From Rapana venosa (taxonomy: Eukaryota > Mollusca > Gastropoda > Neogastropoda > Muricidae): a stretch of DNA of 64,000 bases. The notes below the pieces were generated by a model. The model was not told where the DNA came from. It saw nothing but the letters and a program-made list of their open reading frames with translations, and ran no database searches. The stretch covers positions 48,137,831 through 48,201,830 of the forward strand of contig CM054158.1 in NCBI GenBank assembly GCA_028751875.1, read 5' to 3'. The translations under genes were made by a program, and so were the position numbers. Positions within the stretch are counted from its first letter, which is position 1. Every line of letters begins with the position of its first letter. Positions 33,480 to 43,926 of the stretch are shown here, piece after piece.

Positions 33480-36400
33480 AACAATATTTGTAGAGACATA
33501 TCTATTTGACACACGTATCAATTAAGTCACATTATAACAACAATTTCTTCCTTCTATTCATGGAATGGAATATGTATCTGGATAAATAATGACTGTGTTC
33601 TCCATTTGATGTTTTGAGTAGCTCTGATATTGGTACATCAATACATTCAGTTAAAAACTTATCCCTTAAATCGGAGTACATTGAGCATTCAAACAGAAAA
33701 TGGGCTTCGTTTTCTAATTACAAAACGGACAAAGTTTTTCTTGCTCATTTGCACTGTATCTACAAACAATGTTATTAAGAGGTAAAACACTCAACCTAGC
33801 TTGTGTAATAGCAACTCGAAAACAATATGTGTCTATTGAGTTAATGTAGTTTTCTTTTTCAAAAATAGTTTTAAATGATCTATAGTTTTCATATCTCTCT
33901 TTATCTCTTATGATTCCATACCACTCTTGGGTAAACATATCGATCAATCTCCGCTTCAAAACATGCAAAAATGCTTTTACATCACCAACACCTTGTTGTA
34001 ACCATACAATATTGAATCCTGTTTCACATAAAATTTCTCTTACTTTTGATACCCAGCATTTTTTTTCCATTTTTATCGATTTCCAGCAGCATTTGGTAAG
34101 CACTGTATGGCAATCTGTTTAGACTCAGTTGTAGAAGCGTAAACCAGTATCTAATTACATTTGTATAAGAATTAATATAAAGCGGTTACCTACCCAGTTC
34201 TCCATACACCATTTTATTTGGTGTTCTTATCGGTACTCCTAAAAATCTCTTGCCTGCCATCAAGTGAACTTTTTCAATATGGTCCATTTTACTTAGATCC
34301 CAGATTTCTGAAGCATATAACAAAATTGGTTGAATTTTAACATCAAAAACCTTGAAAAATGTGCTTGAATTCATCTCTTTTTATACCTATGGAATGCTTT
34401 GTTTAACTGAATGACTGCTTTTTTCCCTTTAGTTACTAATTTTTCAGTGCCCAACTTTGTGCTAATCTTTGTCGTAAAAGTGAAGCCTAAGTAGCAATAT
34501 TCATTAACTACATCCAACTTAACACCCTTATAAATCCATTGTTCATGTTTTGCAAGAAATCCCCCTTTTCTAAAGACCATTACCTTAGTTTTGTCAATAT
34601 TAACAGTTAACTGCATGTTATTGCAGTAAGCTTGTAGAATATTCAATTGCTGTTGCAACCCAAATGGTGTCACTGAAAGTATAGCTACGTCGTCTGCAAA
34701 CAGTAAGATAAACAGTTAAAAAATATCAGGTAACATACGAATTCCATGCCTGCCATTCTCATTCATTTGATTAGCTAATTCGTTAATAAACACTGTAAAT
34801 AATGTAGGGCTTAATGCGCAGCCTTGCCTCACGCATATCGGGCTCTCAAAAAACTCTGATAATTTATTATTTACTCTAATACATGACATTAAAGACATAC
34901 ACATAGCTGATAATGCAGCAAAAAACTTACCTTTTATACCTTGGCTTTTAATACATTCAAGAAGTTTGTCATGTCTGACACTATCAAACGCTTTCTTGAA
35001 GTCAACGAAAGCAACATATAACTTTTTTGCCTTTTTTTGACATACACTTTTGTACAATGGCATAAAGGTTGAAAATCTTATCAATAGTGGAATATTTCTT
35101 CCGAAAACCTGCTTGATTTTCACAAATGAAAGAGTTATTCTCAAGCCACACATACAATCTTGAGTTTAATATTGATGTGTAGCATTTTGATAATATGCTT
35201 AACAATGAAATGCCCCTGTAATTGTCTACATTATTTGTATCACCTTTCTTATAAATCGGGATTATAACAGCCTTTAACCAGACATGAGGGTATATACCTT
35301 TGCTAAATATGGTGTTGGAAAGCTTAACAAGAAAATGTTTAACCTGTTTGCTGCCATTTTTCAACATTTCAGCAGTAATCCCATCGATTCCACTGGCTTT
35401 TCCATATTTCAATTTATTGATGGCTTTACTTATTTCTTCTTCGGATATTTCTTTGTTTAGTTCATGTTCTTCTTCTTCAGATAAATTTATATCTGTATGT
35501 GCATGCGGAATAACAGCAGCGTCATTGTTTTGGAACACATTTTTAAAATGGTTTACCCATTCTGGAATCTTTATATTATTTGTAAATTTCTCATTATTAT
35601 TACAGCCCATACTTCTAAGTTCTTTCCAGAAAAGTGATGGGCTAGAAATATTTGCAGTGAGAGACTCTATTTTTTGCTTTCTGAATGCTTGTCGTTTGGA
35701 TTTTAATAGCTTTTGTACTTTTTTCGTGCTGTGACATAAACGAGTCTGTTATCATCATTTCTTGTTTTTCTAAAAGCATTCAAGGCTGTTCTAGTTTCCT
35801 TTTTAACTTGATGACACTCGGCATCAAACCATTCAGATCGTTTTTTCTGTTAACATTTTTTACTAACATGCATGCACTAGCTTCCTTTAAACACTGGATA
35901 AACAGGTCTAAGCTGTTATCCACATCATTATCAAGTAAATCCATTGCAGATTTAATATTTTCACGAATCACATCGCTATTTAGTGCTCTAATGAAGTCTT
36001 CAGTCTTGCCGTCTTTCCAAACATTTTTTCTGAATCAATATTTGCCTCTGTCTCCTCTTTGTCAGTATCTTCAGACGTGTCAGTTTTACAGTCCATTGTC
36101 ATAACAATTGGTAGGTGGTCAGACTCTGTAACACTTTTGATATCTCCTGCAACCATATTTACGCTTAAAAACAACTTGCAGGAAAGAACAAAATAATCAA
36201 CAGTGCTTGCCCCTGAAGATGAGATATAAGTAAAGCCATCATCAAATTTAGGTTGACCAGACCATTCGATATTGTGCAATCGAACATGTTACACATTTCA
36301 AGTTGTCTGCCAAAGACGTTTGTGCTGTTATCCTGAGAAACTCTAGAAAAATCATCAATAACATAGTCTGTTGTTACATCAAAATCAGAATTGTCATTAC

Positions 36401-37025
36401 AGGAGGAATAATTACCATTAGCAGTTCTAGCATTAAAATCTCCAATTAACATGAGGTAAAAATCATCATTTGAACTTTGCAAATCCAGTATACACTGTTC
36501 CAAAATTTCCATTCCATATCCATTTTGTTGAAGTGACCAGAACATAGAATCATAAGGAGGTATATATGTACATACTACCAGTATATGTTTATCGGTTGAG
36601 AAAAGCTCTTTGTGGATCTTAATCACAATTGTATTATCATATTCAATATCAATCTTTCCAATAAAACTTGCAATCTTCCTTTTAATTACGACAATCACCC
36701 CTCCAGAATACCGTCCTTGGTGGGACAACTTTTTGGCTTTTGAGATAAACATGACATAATCAGTGACAAAAGATGAATCAAAATTCTTTGCTACAAAGGT
36801 TTCTGTCAAGCAAATGAAATCATGCATCAAAAGAAAATTTATGAAATCATAGTTATCTAGTTTTTGAAACAAGCCATTAACATTGTAATTGAGAAAACGA
36901 AGCTGAGAGTTATTTACATTATGTACAACAGAACTAGTGTCCTGGAAGCTATGCCTCCCCTGGGGCACACGGACATCATCATGAGGGGGACTTGTAATGC
37001 CTCCTGTTTCTATTCCACCCACTGT
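33480..37025 (-). pseudogene. APE-type non-LTR retrotransposon, arm A (EN-RT)
   Basis: Read 5' to 3' on the minus strand. An apurinic-like endonuclease (about 36950-36090) has LNYNVNGLFQKL, ICLTETF, LMLIGDFNART and SDHLPIV in order, with one frameshift near 36280. The RT (about 35610-34600) has YKKGDTNNVDNYRGISLLS, QAGFRKKYSTID, VAFVDFKKAFDSV, VRQGCALSPTLF and LFADDVAIL. The thumb has NEYCYLGFTF and PILLYASEIW. The C-terminal LCPFCN.. with H and C spacing forms a CCHC knuckle (33714-33640). About five frameshifts or stops break it into frames of 285, 202, 145, 100 and 129 codons, yet all catalytic motifs are intact, so decay is recent. A basic peptide upstream (37265-37041) may belong to ORF1. 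No RNase H. Confidence 0.88.
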
Positions 37026-37320
37026 GGCCCGGCCAATGTCCTATTTGCTGGAGCCGGAGGCTCCCTTGGAAGGACATTTTTCTTTCCCATCTACCCCTTC
37101 ACTCCCTTTGGAGTGATCGTCCACTGGTGCTCGTTTGAGAGAGTCCAGGATGCTGGACTGGCTCACTGATCTGCGTGAGACTCCATGCATATTTTGTTCA
37201 GTGCCTGTTTGCTTCTGGGAGGCCGCACGCCTAGGTGGCCTAGCTTGCCTTCCTGATTCTGACAAACGGGCATCACAAGTTTTGCCCTGCTTTGCAGAGA
37301 CAGACAGAGAGAGAGTGAGT

Positions 37321-37321
<1 letters not shown>

Positions 37322-37380
<59 letters not shown>
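37322..37380. repeat. (GT)n microsatellite
   Basis: GT run of 28-29 units ending in GCGCGCGTG. The arm B equivalent (51940-51980) is much shorter. Confidence 0.95.
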
Positions 37381-37390
<10 letters not shown>

Positions 37391-37568
37391 CGTGCGAGCA
37401 TGCACGCAGGGTAACAAAGCAGCAAGTTCTACAGTGTAAAAGAAACCAAGAATTTTGGAAGTTATGGCAAGAAGCATCCCCCCCTTTTTTTTTTCTTTCT
37501 AACCACCATATCTTACAATGCCTAAGTATATTATAGGAAAAGTCAGAGGAATTAGATCTATATCAGGA

Positions 37569-37872
37569 GCCTAAGGGGACGGGATAGCTCAGTGGTCAGA
37601 GCACTTGCTTTCCCCCAGCCAAGTTAAGCAGCGTCGAGCGTGGTTACCAGTTGGATGGGTGACCGTTTGCGCGCCTTGGCTTCAGTACAGTTCCCCCGGT
37701 TCACCCAGCTGTAAATGGGTACCTGCCCTCTTTAGGGTCAGGGAAGGTAAAGCAGCGAGGGAGAGGAGATGGGCGCCGCCCTCAATATGCTGGCCCTAGA
37801 GAAGTGAGGTCTCTGACGCCTCGCTCCCTTACGACCTTATAGGTTATGGGACTCCTTTACCTTCCTCCTTCC
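37569..37872 (+). mobile_element. tRNA/5S chimeric SINE, full copy
   Basis: The head GGGATAGCTCAGTGGTCAGA is a tRNA D-arm/A box (37581-37600). Instead of a tRNA B box it is followed at 37621-37674 by a 5S rRNA-like internal control region: AAGTTAAGCAGCGTCGAG (5S A block), TGGTTACCAGTTGGATGG and GTGACCG (5S C block). The body contains TTCACCCAGCTGTAAATGGG and CTCTGACGCCTCGCTCCC; the tail is CTCCTTTACCTTCC. Arm B lacks the whole segment at 51751-51770 (an empty site), which confirms an insertion with CAGG at both ends. Known 5S-derived SINEs (SINE3 type) and 5S-tRNA chimeras (AmnSINE1) exist in vertebrates; this order is tRNA first. A truncated copy lies at 7882-8114. Confidence 0.8.
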
Positions 37873-38240
37873 AGGTGCCGGATTTTCTGAAGAACAGAAA
37901 GAAAACCCACCATTCGTAGTGTGTTCTGGAGAACATTTCCTTTCCCCCGCCCCCCCAACTGACGACTACTTTCGCTGCTACTTTTGGTGCTGAACATTGA
38001 TTCGGTTATACAAAGGCTGTTAGAGTTCTTAACCTCGGTAACGAACTATGTACTATTTTCTGCATTGGGTTTTTCAGCACCATGCTTCACAGCGAAAGGA
38101 CTGAGTTTCGACAGAGGGTGGGTGGGTACTACCACCCACCAACTGGGCCAAAAGCCACTCTTCCTTCTGACTTCTGTCTCAGAATCACTGGAGACATCTC
38201 CAGAAGACTCTGCTGACTCCCTCGCACTCCTTTTCCGTTT
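37873..38240. other. Arm segment, possible LINE ORF1 relic
   Basis: On the minus strand it encodes SSGDVSSDSETEIRRKSGFW and is conserved in arm B (51380-51560, plus). An acidic/basic low-complexity peptide upstream of the endonuclease could be part of a LINE ORF1. It shows no known fold. Confidence 0.35.
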
Positions 38241-38477
38241 AATTTATTATTTATTTATTTTTTTATTTATTCTTTTAAATCGAGGATAATGGAATAAGCA
38301 CCCATGTGCTTTTTTTACATCCAGTCCCCGTGTGTATGCGGTTTGTAAATTTTTTCATCTGTTTCCACCGGCACACAATGGCCTACTCTTCCGAAAAGCG
38401 GAACAGGATTTAACGTGTGCGCAAGATGTTCTGCATGCGTTCGAACACGGGGCCTCGGTTTATAGTCTAATCCGTAG
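38241..38477 (-). mobile_element. SINE-1, headless copy present only in arm A
   Basis: Minus-strand copy with stem-loop AAGCACATGGGTGCTT and tail AATAAATAAAAAAATAAATA, ending at the core GACTATAAACCGAGG. Arm B has CCGTTTAGTAGTTTG at the homologous place (~51372) without the SINE, so this is a second insertion difference between arms. Confidence 0.88.
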
Positions 38478-38479
38478 TT

Positions 38480-38733
38480 TGTTTCGTATTTTTCATGAAT
38501 CGTAGACAAAATGATGGCAGAATTAAACGGGTCACCTCAGCAGAGCCGCCTTACCGAGGAAGAGGCTAAAAATAACCCGTATGGAAAACCCCTCGCGCGA
38601 TTCCGTAAGGCGCTCGTTAGCGACTGGCTTTCATGCAGCCACGTCGCTCCAGCATATGGGATTAAGGGTTGAATCGGCAACCACTCGGCAGCTGAGAAAA
38701 TAAGAACTATACAAAGAAGGCTTGATGGTGAGC

Positions 38734-38764
<31 letters not shown>

Positions 38765-38765
38765 A
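38480..38765 (+). repeat. Unclassified repeat with (GAT)n tail
   Basis: Contains CCGCCTTACCGAGGAAGAGG, AATAACCCGTATGGAAAACC, GCGCTCGTTAGCGACTGGC and AAGGCTTGATGGTGAGCTG, then (GAT)n and AATAATAAT. Inverted copy at 51060-51340. The (GAT)n end suggests the 3' tail of a retroposon. Confidence 0.6.
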
Positions 38766-39043
38766 ATAATAATAATAACACTAATAATAATAATAATGTA
38801 TGGGATTTAAATAGCGCTGAATCTTGTAAAGTTAACAAATCAAAGCGCTTGCATTCAAATCATTCATACGCATGCAATCGTCCACAAATATCAAGATAAA
38901 CAAATATCCAATTTATGCACACAACGCACTTAGGTGGAGATGGGGGTGGTGGAGTTGAAGGTAGCTATTGACAAGTAGGAACAGATAACAGGGGAAGATC
39001 TCAAGTAGAAAATAAGTGTGTTTTGAGGCTAGACTTGAAATAA
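38766..39043 (-). pseudogene. CR1/L2-like LINE 3' end, arm A, cut by gap
   Basis: On the minus strand FKSSLKTHLFST and the conserved 3' UTR (AATGATTTGAATGCAAGCGC, CAGCGCTATTTAAATCCC, then ATT repeats). It runs into the N gap. The arm B counterpart is 50640-51045. Confidence 0.75.
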
Positions 39044-39543
39044 NNNNNNNNNNNNNNNNNNNNNNNNNNNNNNNNNNNNNNNNNNNNNNNNNNNNNNNNN
39101 NNNNNNNNNNNNNNNNNNNNNNNNNNNNNNNNNNNNNNNNNNNNNNNNNNNNNNNNNNNNNNNNNNNNNNNNNNNNNNNNNNNNNNNNNNNNNNNNNNNN
39201 NNNNNNNNNNNNNNNNNNNNNNNNNNNNNNNNNNNNNNNNNNNNNNNNNNNNNNNNNNNNNNNNNNNNNNNNNNNNNNNNNNNNNNNNNNNNNNNNNNNN
39301 NNNNNNNNNNNNNNNNNNNNNNNNNNNNNNNNNNNNNNNNNNNNNNNNNNNNNNNNNNNNNNNNNNNNNNNNNNNNNNNNNNNNNNNNNNNNNNNNNNNN
39401 NNNNNNNNNNNNNNNNNNNNNNNNNNNNNNNNNNNNNNNNNNNNNNNNNNNNNNNNNNNNNNNNNNNNNNNNNNNNNNNNNNNNNNNNNNNNNNNNNNNN
39501 NNNNNNNNNNNNNNNNNNNNNNNNNNNNNNNNNNNNNNNNNNN
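39044..39543. other. Assembly gap, exactly 500 N
   Basis: A placeholder run of fixed size, so the true distance is unknown. It lies at the inner end of arm A, as expected where an inverted repeat breaks assembly. Confidence 1.
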
Positions 39544-40300
39544 CATCCCCAAAAGAAAGACATCCAGGAAAAACATCACGAGTTACAAATAGCCACACGG
39601 GACTCCAGATTCACCCCGACAAGCCCAAGATCATGAAAGTTAAGACAAAGATGCAGAGAAGCCCTGTGCGGGGCTCAGCTCTAGAGGAGGTAAAAACACT
39701 TCAAGTACCTCGGCAGCTACAATCTCAGCCGACAGTAACATTGAGAAAGAAATTTCAACTAGGATAGGACTTGCAGCCCGGCATTTAGTGGGTTGAAAAA
39801 CATTTGGAAGTCAACTGTCCTGCACACTAAAACCAAGTTGAAGATCTACAAGTCCAATGTACGCTCAGTACTCCTATAATGCCTCGAGACATGGAGAACC
39901 AACAAGAAGATTGAGAGCAGGCTCAGAGGCTTTGAAGGAAGGTGTCTTCGCCGAATCCTGAAACTTCACTGCACACATGTCACCAACAGGGAAGTATCAA
40001 AGCGCACCGGCTATAACAACATTGTGGCCGAGGTAAAACACGGCGATGAGGTGGCTGGACACTCTCTCCGAATGGCAAGAACAACTCCCTCATACTGCCT
40101 GAGATGGGCACCACCAGGAAGAGGAACGAGCAGACCACTCGGCACTTGGAGGAGGACAGTAGAGGAGGAGATGAGAGAGGCGGGCAAGACGTGGAATGAA
40201 TTGAGCTGGCTTGCCCAAGACAGAAAAGGCTGGAGGGATTTTGTTGGCGCCTTGTGTACCGACACATGGGATGGAGAGGATTAAGTAAGTAAGTAAGTAC
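39544..40300 (+). pseudogene. Non-LTR retrotransposon 3' end with (TAAG)n tail
   Basis: Plus-strand pieces in order: FKYLGSYNLSADSNIEKEIS, TWRTNKKIESRLRGFEGRCL, RRILKLHCTHVTNREVSKR, LRWAPPGRGTSRPLGTWRR, TVEEEMREAGKTWNELS and DRKGWRDFVGALC. This is the C-terminus of an endonuclease-RT LINE common in invertebrates. The final frame 40024-40284 is open for 86 codons. The element ends with TAAGTAAGTAAGTAAG. Its 5' part is missing in the gap. Confidence 0.8.
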
Positions 40301-41177
40301 AGTATAGTTCATATACGAAGTGAGTGTACTGTTCAGAATGGATCAAGAAAATTCATAAGATTTTAATAGAAACAGGGTTTTGTTTGACGGTGTTTGGGAA
40401 ACACAGACTTGTGTAAACAAAGATAACTTATGTCCTAATGTCATTAAGGCTTTAAAGGATAATTTTGTAAAGTCATGGACAGAAGAGTTGCAATGAAGTA
40501 ATAAACGCTTATTTTATGGCAATTACAAAAATGTTTTAAAAGGGAAAAGCTTGTTAGTGAGTTGCCATAGAACAATATGATTTAATTATTTAGATCTAGG
40601 TGTATTAATCATTCGTTGCCAGTACAGGACCAGTGAAGGCCATTCAACGGGAAAAATGTCTTTGTAAACAATGTAACATGAAAACGATAGGAGATGAGTT
40701 TTTCACTTTATAATGGAATGTCCAGTTTTCTAACCTTCGGAAGAACGTCCTACCTCATAAATATCTGTATCCAAGATCCATGTTCACATTTTGCAATTGG
40801 TTCTCTTCTGACAATGTTATTTAAACTTAGCAAATTTATAGTTTTGAAAAGGTTGACTACATTTCTATTTCTGTCACATGCAATGGTGTCAACGTTTTTG
40901 TTACTGCAAATGATACACGTTACAGTTGATTTTATCTACTGAAGTCCTCCATGCCCCAAGAGGGGGTCAAAGCCCCCCAAAATCTTGAATCTTGTATGCG
41001 TGCGCGCGTGTGTGTGGACAGCGTGTGTGTAGGCATGCATGCATGCACATAAGTGTTTGTGTGTTTGTGTGTGCGAGTGTGTGTGCGCGCGCGTGTGTGC
41101 GCGCGTGCGTGCACATGCATGTGAATGTGTAATCCCCCCAAAATGTTTTGTCCAGGAAAGGGGAAAAAATTAAGAGA

Positions 41178-41178
<1 letters not shown>
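40301..41178. other. No gene; GT/CG tract near the end
   Basis: AT-rich unique-looking DNA, then a GT/CGCG microsatellite at 41000-41130. Confidence 0.5.
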
Positions 41179-41221
<43 letters not shown>

Positions 41222-41257
41222 GGGGGGGGGGGGGGGGGGGAGGGGGGGGGGGGGGGG
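41179..41257. repeat. Poly-G tract, 79 nt
   Basis: G with two single A interruptions (41221, 41241). Strong G-quadruplex potential. Confidence 0.97.
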
Positions 41258-41264
41258 CGTGCGA

Positions 41265-42128
41265 CACAATCCAATCCAATCTTCTGTTAAGCCTCCGACC
41301 AGAGGCCATATCAGCTTCACCTGTCATTAAATATCAATTAAAACTGTGCATCCATATACAGATTATAATCATTAAGTCCACAATAGTATGTAAAACCATT
41401 AGACAGTAAATTATCTAAGTCTTGAGGTATTATATGGACACTAGTCCGGATATACTCTGTATTGTGTTTGGGGTACGTGTGACGAGGTCAACACCTTTTC
41501 AATATTACAAGTGTGCTTAGATTTCAATATATATGTTCACGAAGTTTGATGCTGGTGTATAAGTGTCATTTTTTGCCTGTATTTCACGAACAAAATTCAA
41601 AATGCAACTGACAAAAGAAGAAAAAAAGAGGAAATAGCTGGTGTTCTAGCATTTGTACTGAACAATCAGTTGCGCCATTTGACCAAAAGACAGTGGAACT
41701 CTGTGCTGCAGCAGGTCAGGGTAGTGGTTATGAGAGTGTAGAGAGGAAAACAAGGTACAGGCCTTCTGTGGAGAACCTACCCCCACAGTACTGATGATAG
41801 CAATAAGCTCTTAGTGCAGAGATTAACGTTGAGGGGGGTACAAGTGGAAGTCAAAGACAAAACCCTTTTCATGTCAAAGGAAAGCCAGGAAAAAGATATT
41901 GATCGACAAAGCTAATTGTGAGCCCTGTGCCTCTTTCGTGTTCTGACGAGGAAATAATAGAAACAGTAAAAAAAAAAAAAACCCAAAAAACAAACAAACA
42001 AAAACCCCTTGTAGCATCACTAATGAAAGACCAAGACAAAGATGGGCAACTCACACAGTGGAAGACAGGTCGAATATTTCTTTATATTGAAGACATAAGC
42101 TATTTCCTTTTACTGCTCTCAATGTGGT
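41265..42128. other. Repeat R fragment, otherwise no gene
   Basis: CAATCCAATCCAATC and AGAGGCCATATCAG at 41268-41312 match repeat R. The remainder is unassigned. Confidence 0.5.
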
Positions 42129-42129
42129 T

Positions 42130-42352
42130 TTTTAAATTTTTATTTTATTCTTTTGTATCGATGATAATGGAATAAGCACTTATGTGCTTTTTTACATCCA
42201 GTCCCCGTGTGATTGCGGTTTTGTAAACTCTGTCATCTGTTCCCACTGGCACACAATGGCCTACTCTTACGAAAAGCGGAACAGGATTTAACGTGTGCGC
42301 AAGATGTTCTGCGTGCGATCGCACACGGGGCCTCGGTTTATAGTCTCATCCG
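42130..42352 (-). mobile_element. SINE-1, headless copy
   Basis: Minus strand from CGGATGAGACTATAAACCGA to stem-loop AAGCACATAAGTGCTT and an AAAATAAAAATTTAA tail. It ends against a GT/GGTGT microsatellite (42353-42412), as at 1599. Confidence 0.9.
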
Positions 42353-42439
42353 TGTGTGTGTGTGTGTGTGTGTGTGGTGTGGTGTGGTGTGTGTGTGTGT
42401 GTATGTGTGTGTGCTTTAGCGCACATCCGACCGTTTCAA

Positions 42440-42740
42440 TCCAACTATCTTATTTATAGCCCTGCCTACCACACAGGCCATAAGACTGTCACCTTGTCAA
42501 TCTAATTGTATCACTAAATGTGAACATACTTTAAACATACAACAAGAACAACCTTGTCAATCTTTTAAACCTCAGATATAAGTGTGTGCATCTATATCTA
42601 CATTAAAACGGGATTTAAAACCAATTCTACTGACGTGCCTTGTATAAACGCTCCGGGCAATCATAAAGGTCAACTCATGACAGTTACCCGGTTGTGCGAA
42701 AAACCACATCAACGACACATAAAAGGAGATAAATCCAAAA
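42440..42740 (+). repeat. Dispersed repeat R copy
   Basis: TTATAGCCCTGCCTACCACA, GGCCATAAGACTGTCACC, GGTCAACTCATGACAGTTAC and AAACCACATCAACGACACAT. It continues smoothly into the direct repeat at 42741, which suggests that repeat R and the start of that repeat are one longer element. Confidence 0.6.
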
Positions 42741-43926
42741 CCAGATTCCTTAAAACAGCCTTGTTCTTAGCGACTATGACACCTTCACTCAGGTCTCATT
42801 ATTAGTTCATACGTTCAGGGAGGCACTCTGTGTAAGAGGCAGAAATCCAGAGTGCAGCATGGCAGAAGCAGAAACTTCGTTTTAACGTCTTTCTACAAGC
42901 CAAAGGAGGAGGCCCAACAAGTCAAACTTTTATTATCAGATGGCACATTGAATAAGCACCAAGAGGAGGTCAAGCCAGTATCTTGGGGTGCTTGATGAGA
43001 CTCGATCTCAAGCATATGCAAGACTTGAGACATTGCTGCTGTCTACACTAACTTTATTCATCCATCTCGCAATTTCATACAAAATCTGCAGTTCCATTTC
43101 AAGTTTATATGGAATGACAAACAATATTTTTCCCATTCCCGGCTAGAGCTCCAGGGTTCATCAAAGGTGAGATTTTGTGTAGGCTACTGCTTTTTCTACA
43201 CAATTAATGCAGCCCAAGTACTTTTCAAAATACCGTATTTAGGTTCGTAACTAAAAGGTTAGCTCCCTTTGAATAAAGAGGACCGACACTTCAAGTATTG
43301 GAACATTCTGAGTAGAATGATCACGAGCTTCCTTATATCCTTCTTTATTGCTATCCCCTTAAGCCACCCGACACAAAACATGGTATCAGAAGTGTCTAGT
43401 GTATACACTATCATATCCCATAGTTTGTATGTTTGCCCGATGCACTCTGCAGAAGAAGCCGAATTCGAAATGCAGCATGACATTAGTGGAAACTTCTTTT
43501 AATGTCTTTCTCTAAGCCACAGGAGGAGACCCAGCATCGAGGCAGAGCTGTCAGTTTCTCCCAATTTTAGCTGTTCTCAGCTGCTAGTTATCTTATCCCA
43601 GCCCAGCCCAGATGGGGCCAGCTGGTACTAATTAAAGCAGGAACTGACCACACTTGGACTAGTAAAAGGGGCACGCTAAATTTAGAAGTCCTGACTGACT
43701 GATGTTGGATTTGTGCACTGTTTGCTGTCTGAACTTTATCTACTCATGGTCAGGTGGATGCCAAAGTCTACAGACGCTCCGTTTTCCAGGTTTTATGGAA
43801 CAATAAACACGATGAAACGAATAGACAGACTGCTATTAAAACTGCTGGTAAAGATGGACTAGATATACTTGATGTACGACCATGTCTTTATGCTCTTAAA
43901 CCCTCATGGTTTGGGAAGTAACAGAA
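42741..43926 (+). repeat. 1.19-kb direct repeat, copy 1
   Basis: Matches 45997-47189 from CCAGATTCCTTAAAACAGCC to CTCATGGTTT.GGAAGTAACAGAA with a few percent differences. It contains module T (42917) and remnants resembling the C-terminus of L1/Tx1-like LINEs: FKFIWNDKQ near 43105, and FQVLWNNKHDE..LDILDVRP near 43787-43890. A 77-codon frame (43269) is open in both copies, but the changes are mostly replacements, so it is not taken as a gene. Confidence 0.8.

Larger units (their letters stand above)
29590..39043 (+). repeat. Inverted duplication, arm A
   Basis: Everything here reappears in inverted order at 50640-64000: CR1-like element, repeat R, TC/TA microsatellite, RNase H LINE, endonuclease-RT LINE, GT tract, (GAT)n repeat and a second CR1-like 3' end. 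Arm-A-only insertions are a tRNA/5S SINE (37569-37872) and SINE-1 (38241-38477). The arm runs into the N gap. Confidence 0.85.

Noticed and set aside
37621..37674. A 5S rRNA gene
   Set aside because: Only the internal control region resembles 5S; the 5' and 3' parts that form helix I are missing and the sequence continues into a SINE body.
38511..38675. A plus-strand frame beginning MMAELNGSPQQSRLTEEEAK, repeated in arm B
   Set aside because: It lies in an unclassified repeat with a (GAT)n tail, differs by replacements and a frame change between arms, and has no recognised domain. Conservation is explained by the inverted duplication.
39001..39636. Frames of about 190-216 codons crossing the N gap
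   Set aside because: More than 160 residues are unknown because of the 500 N; they are artefacts.
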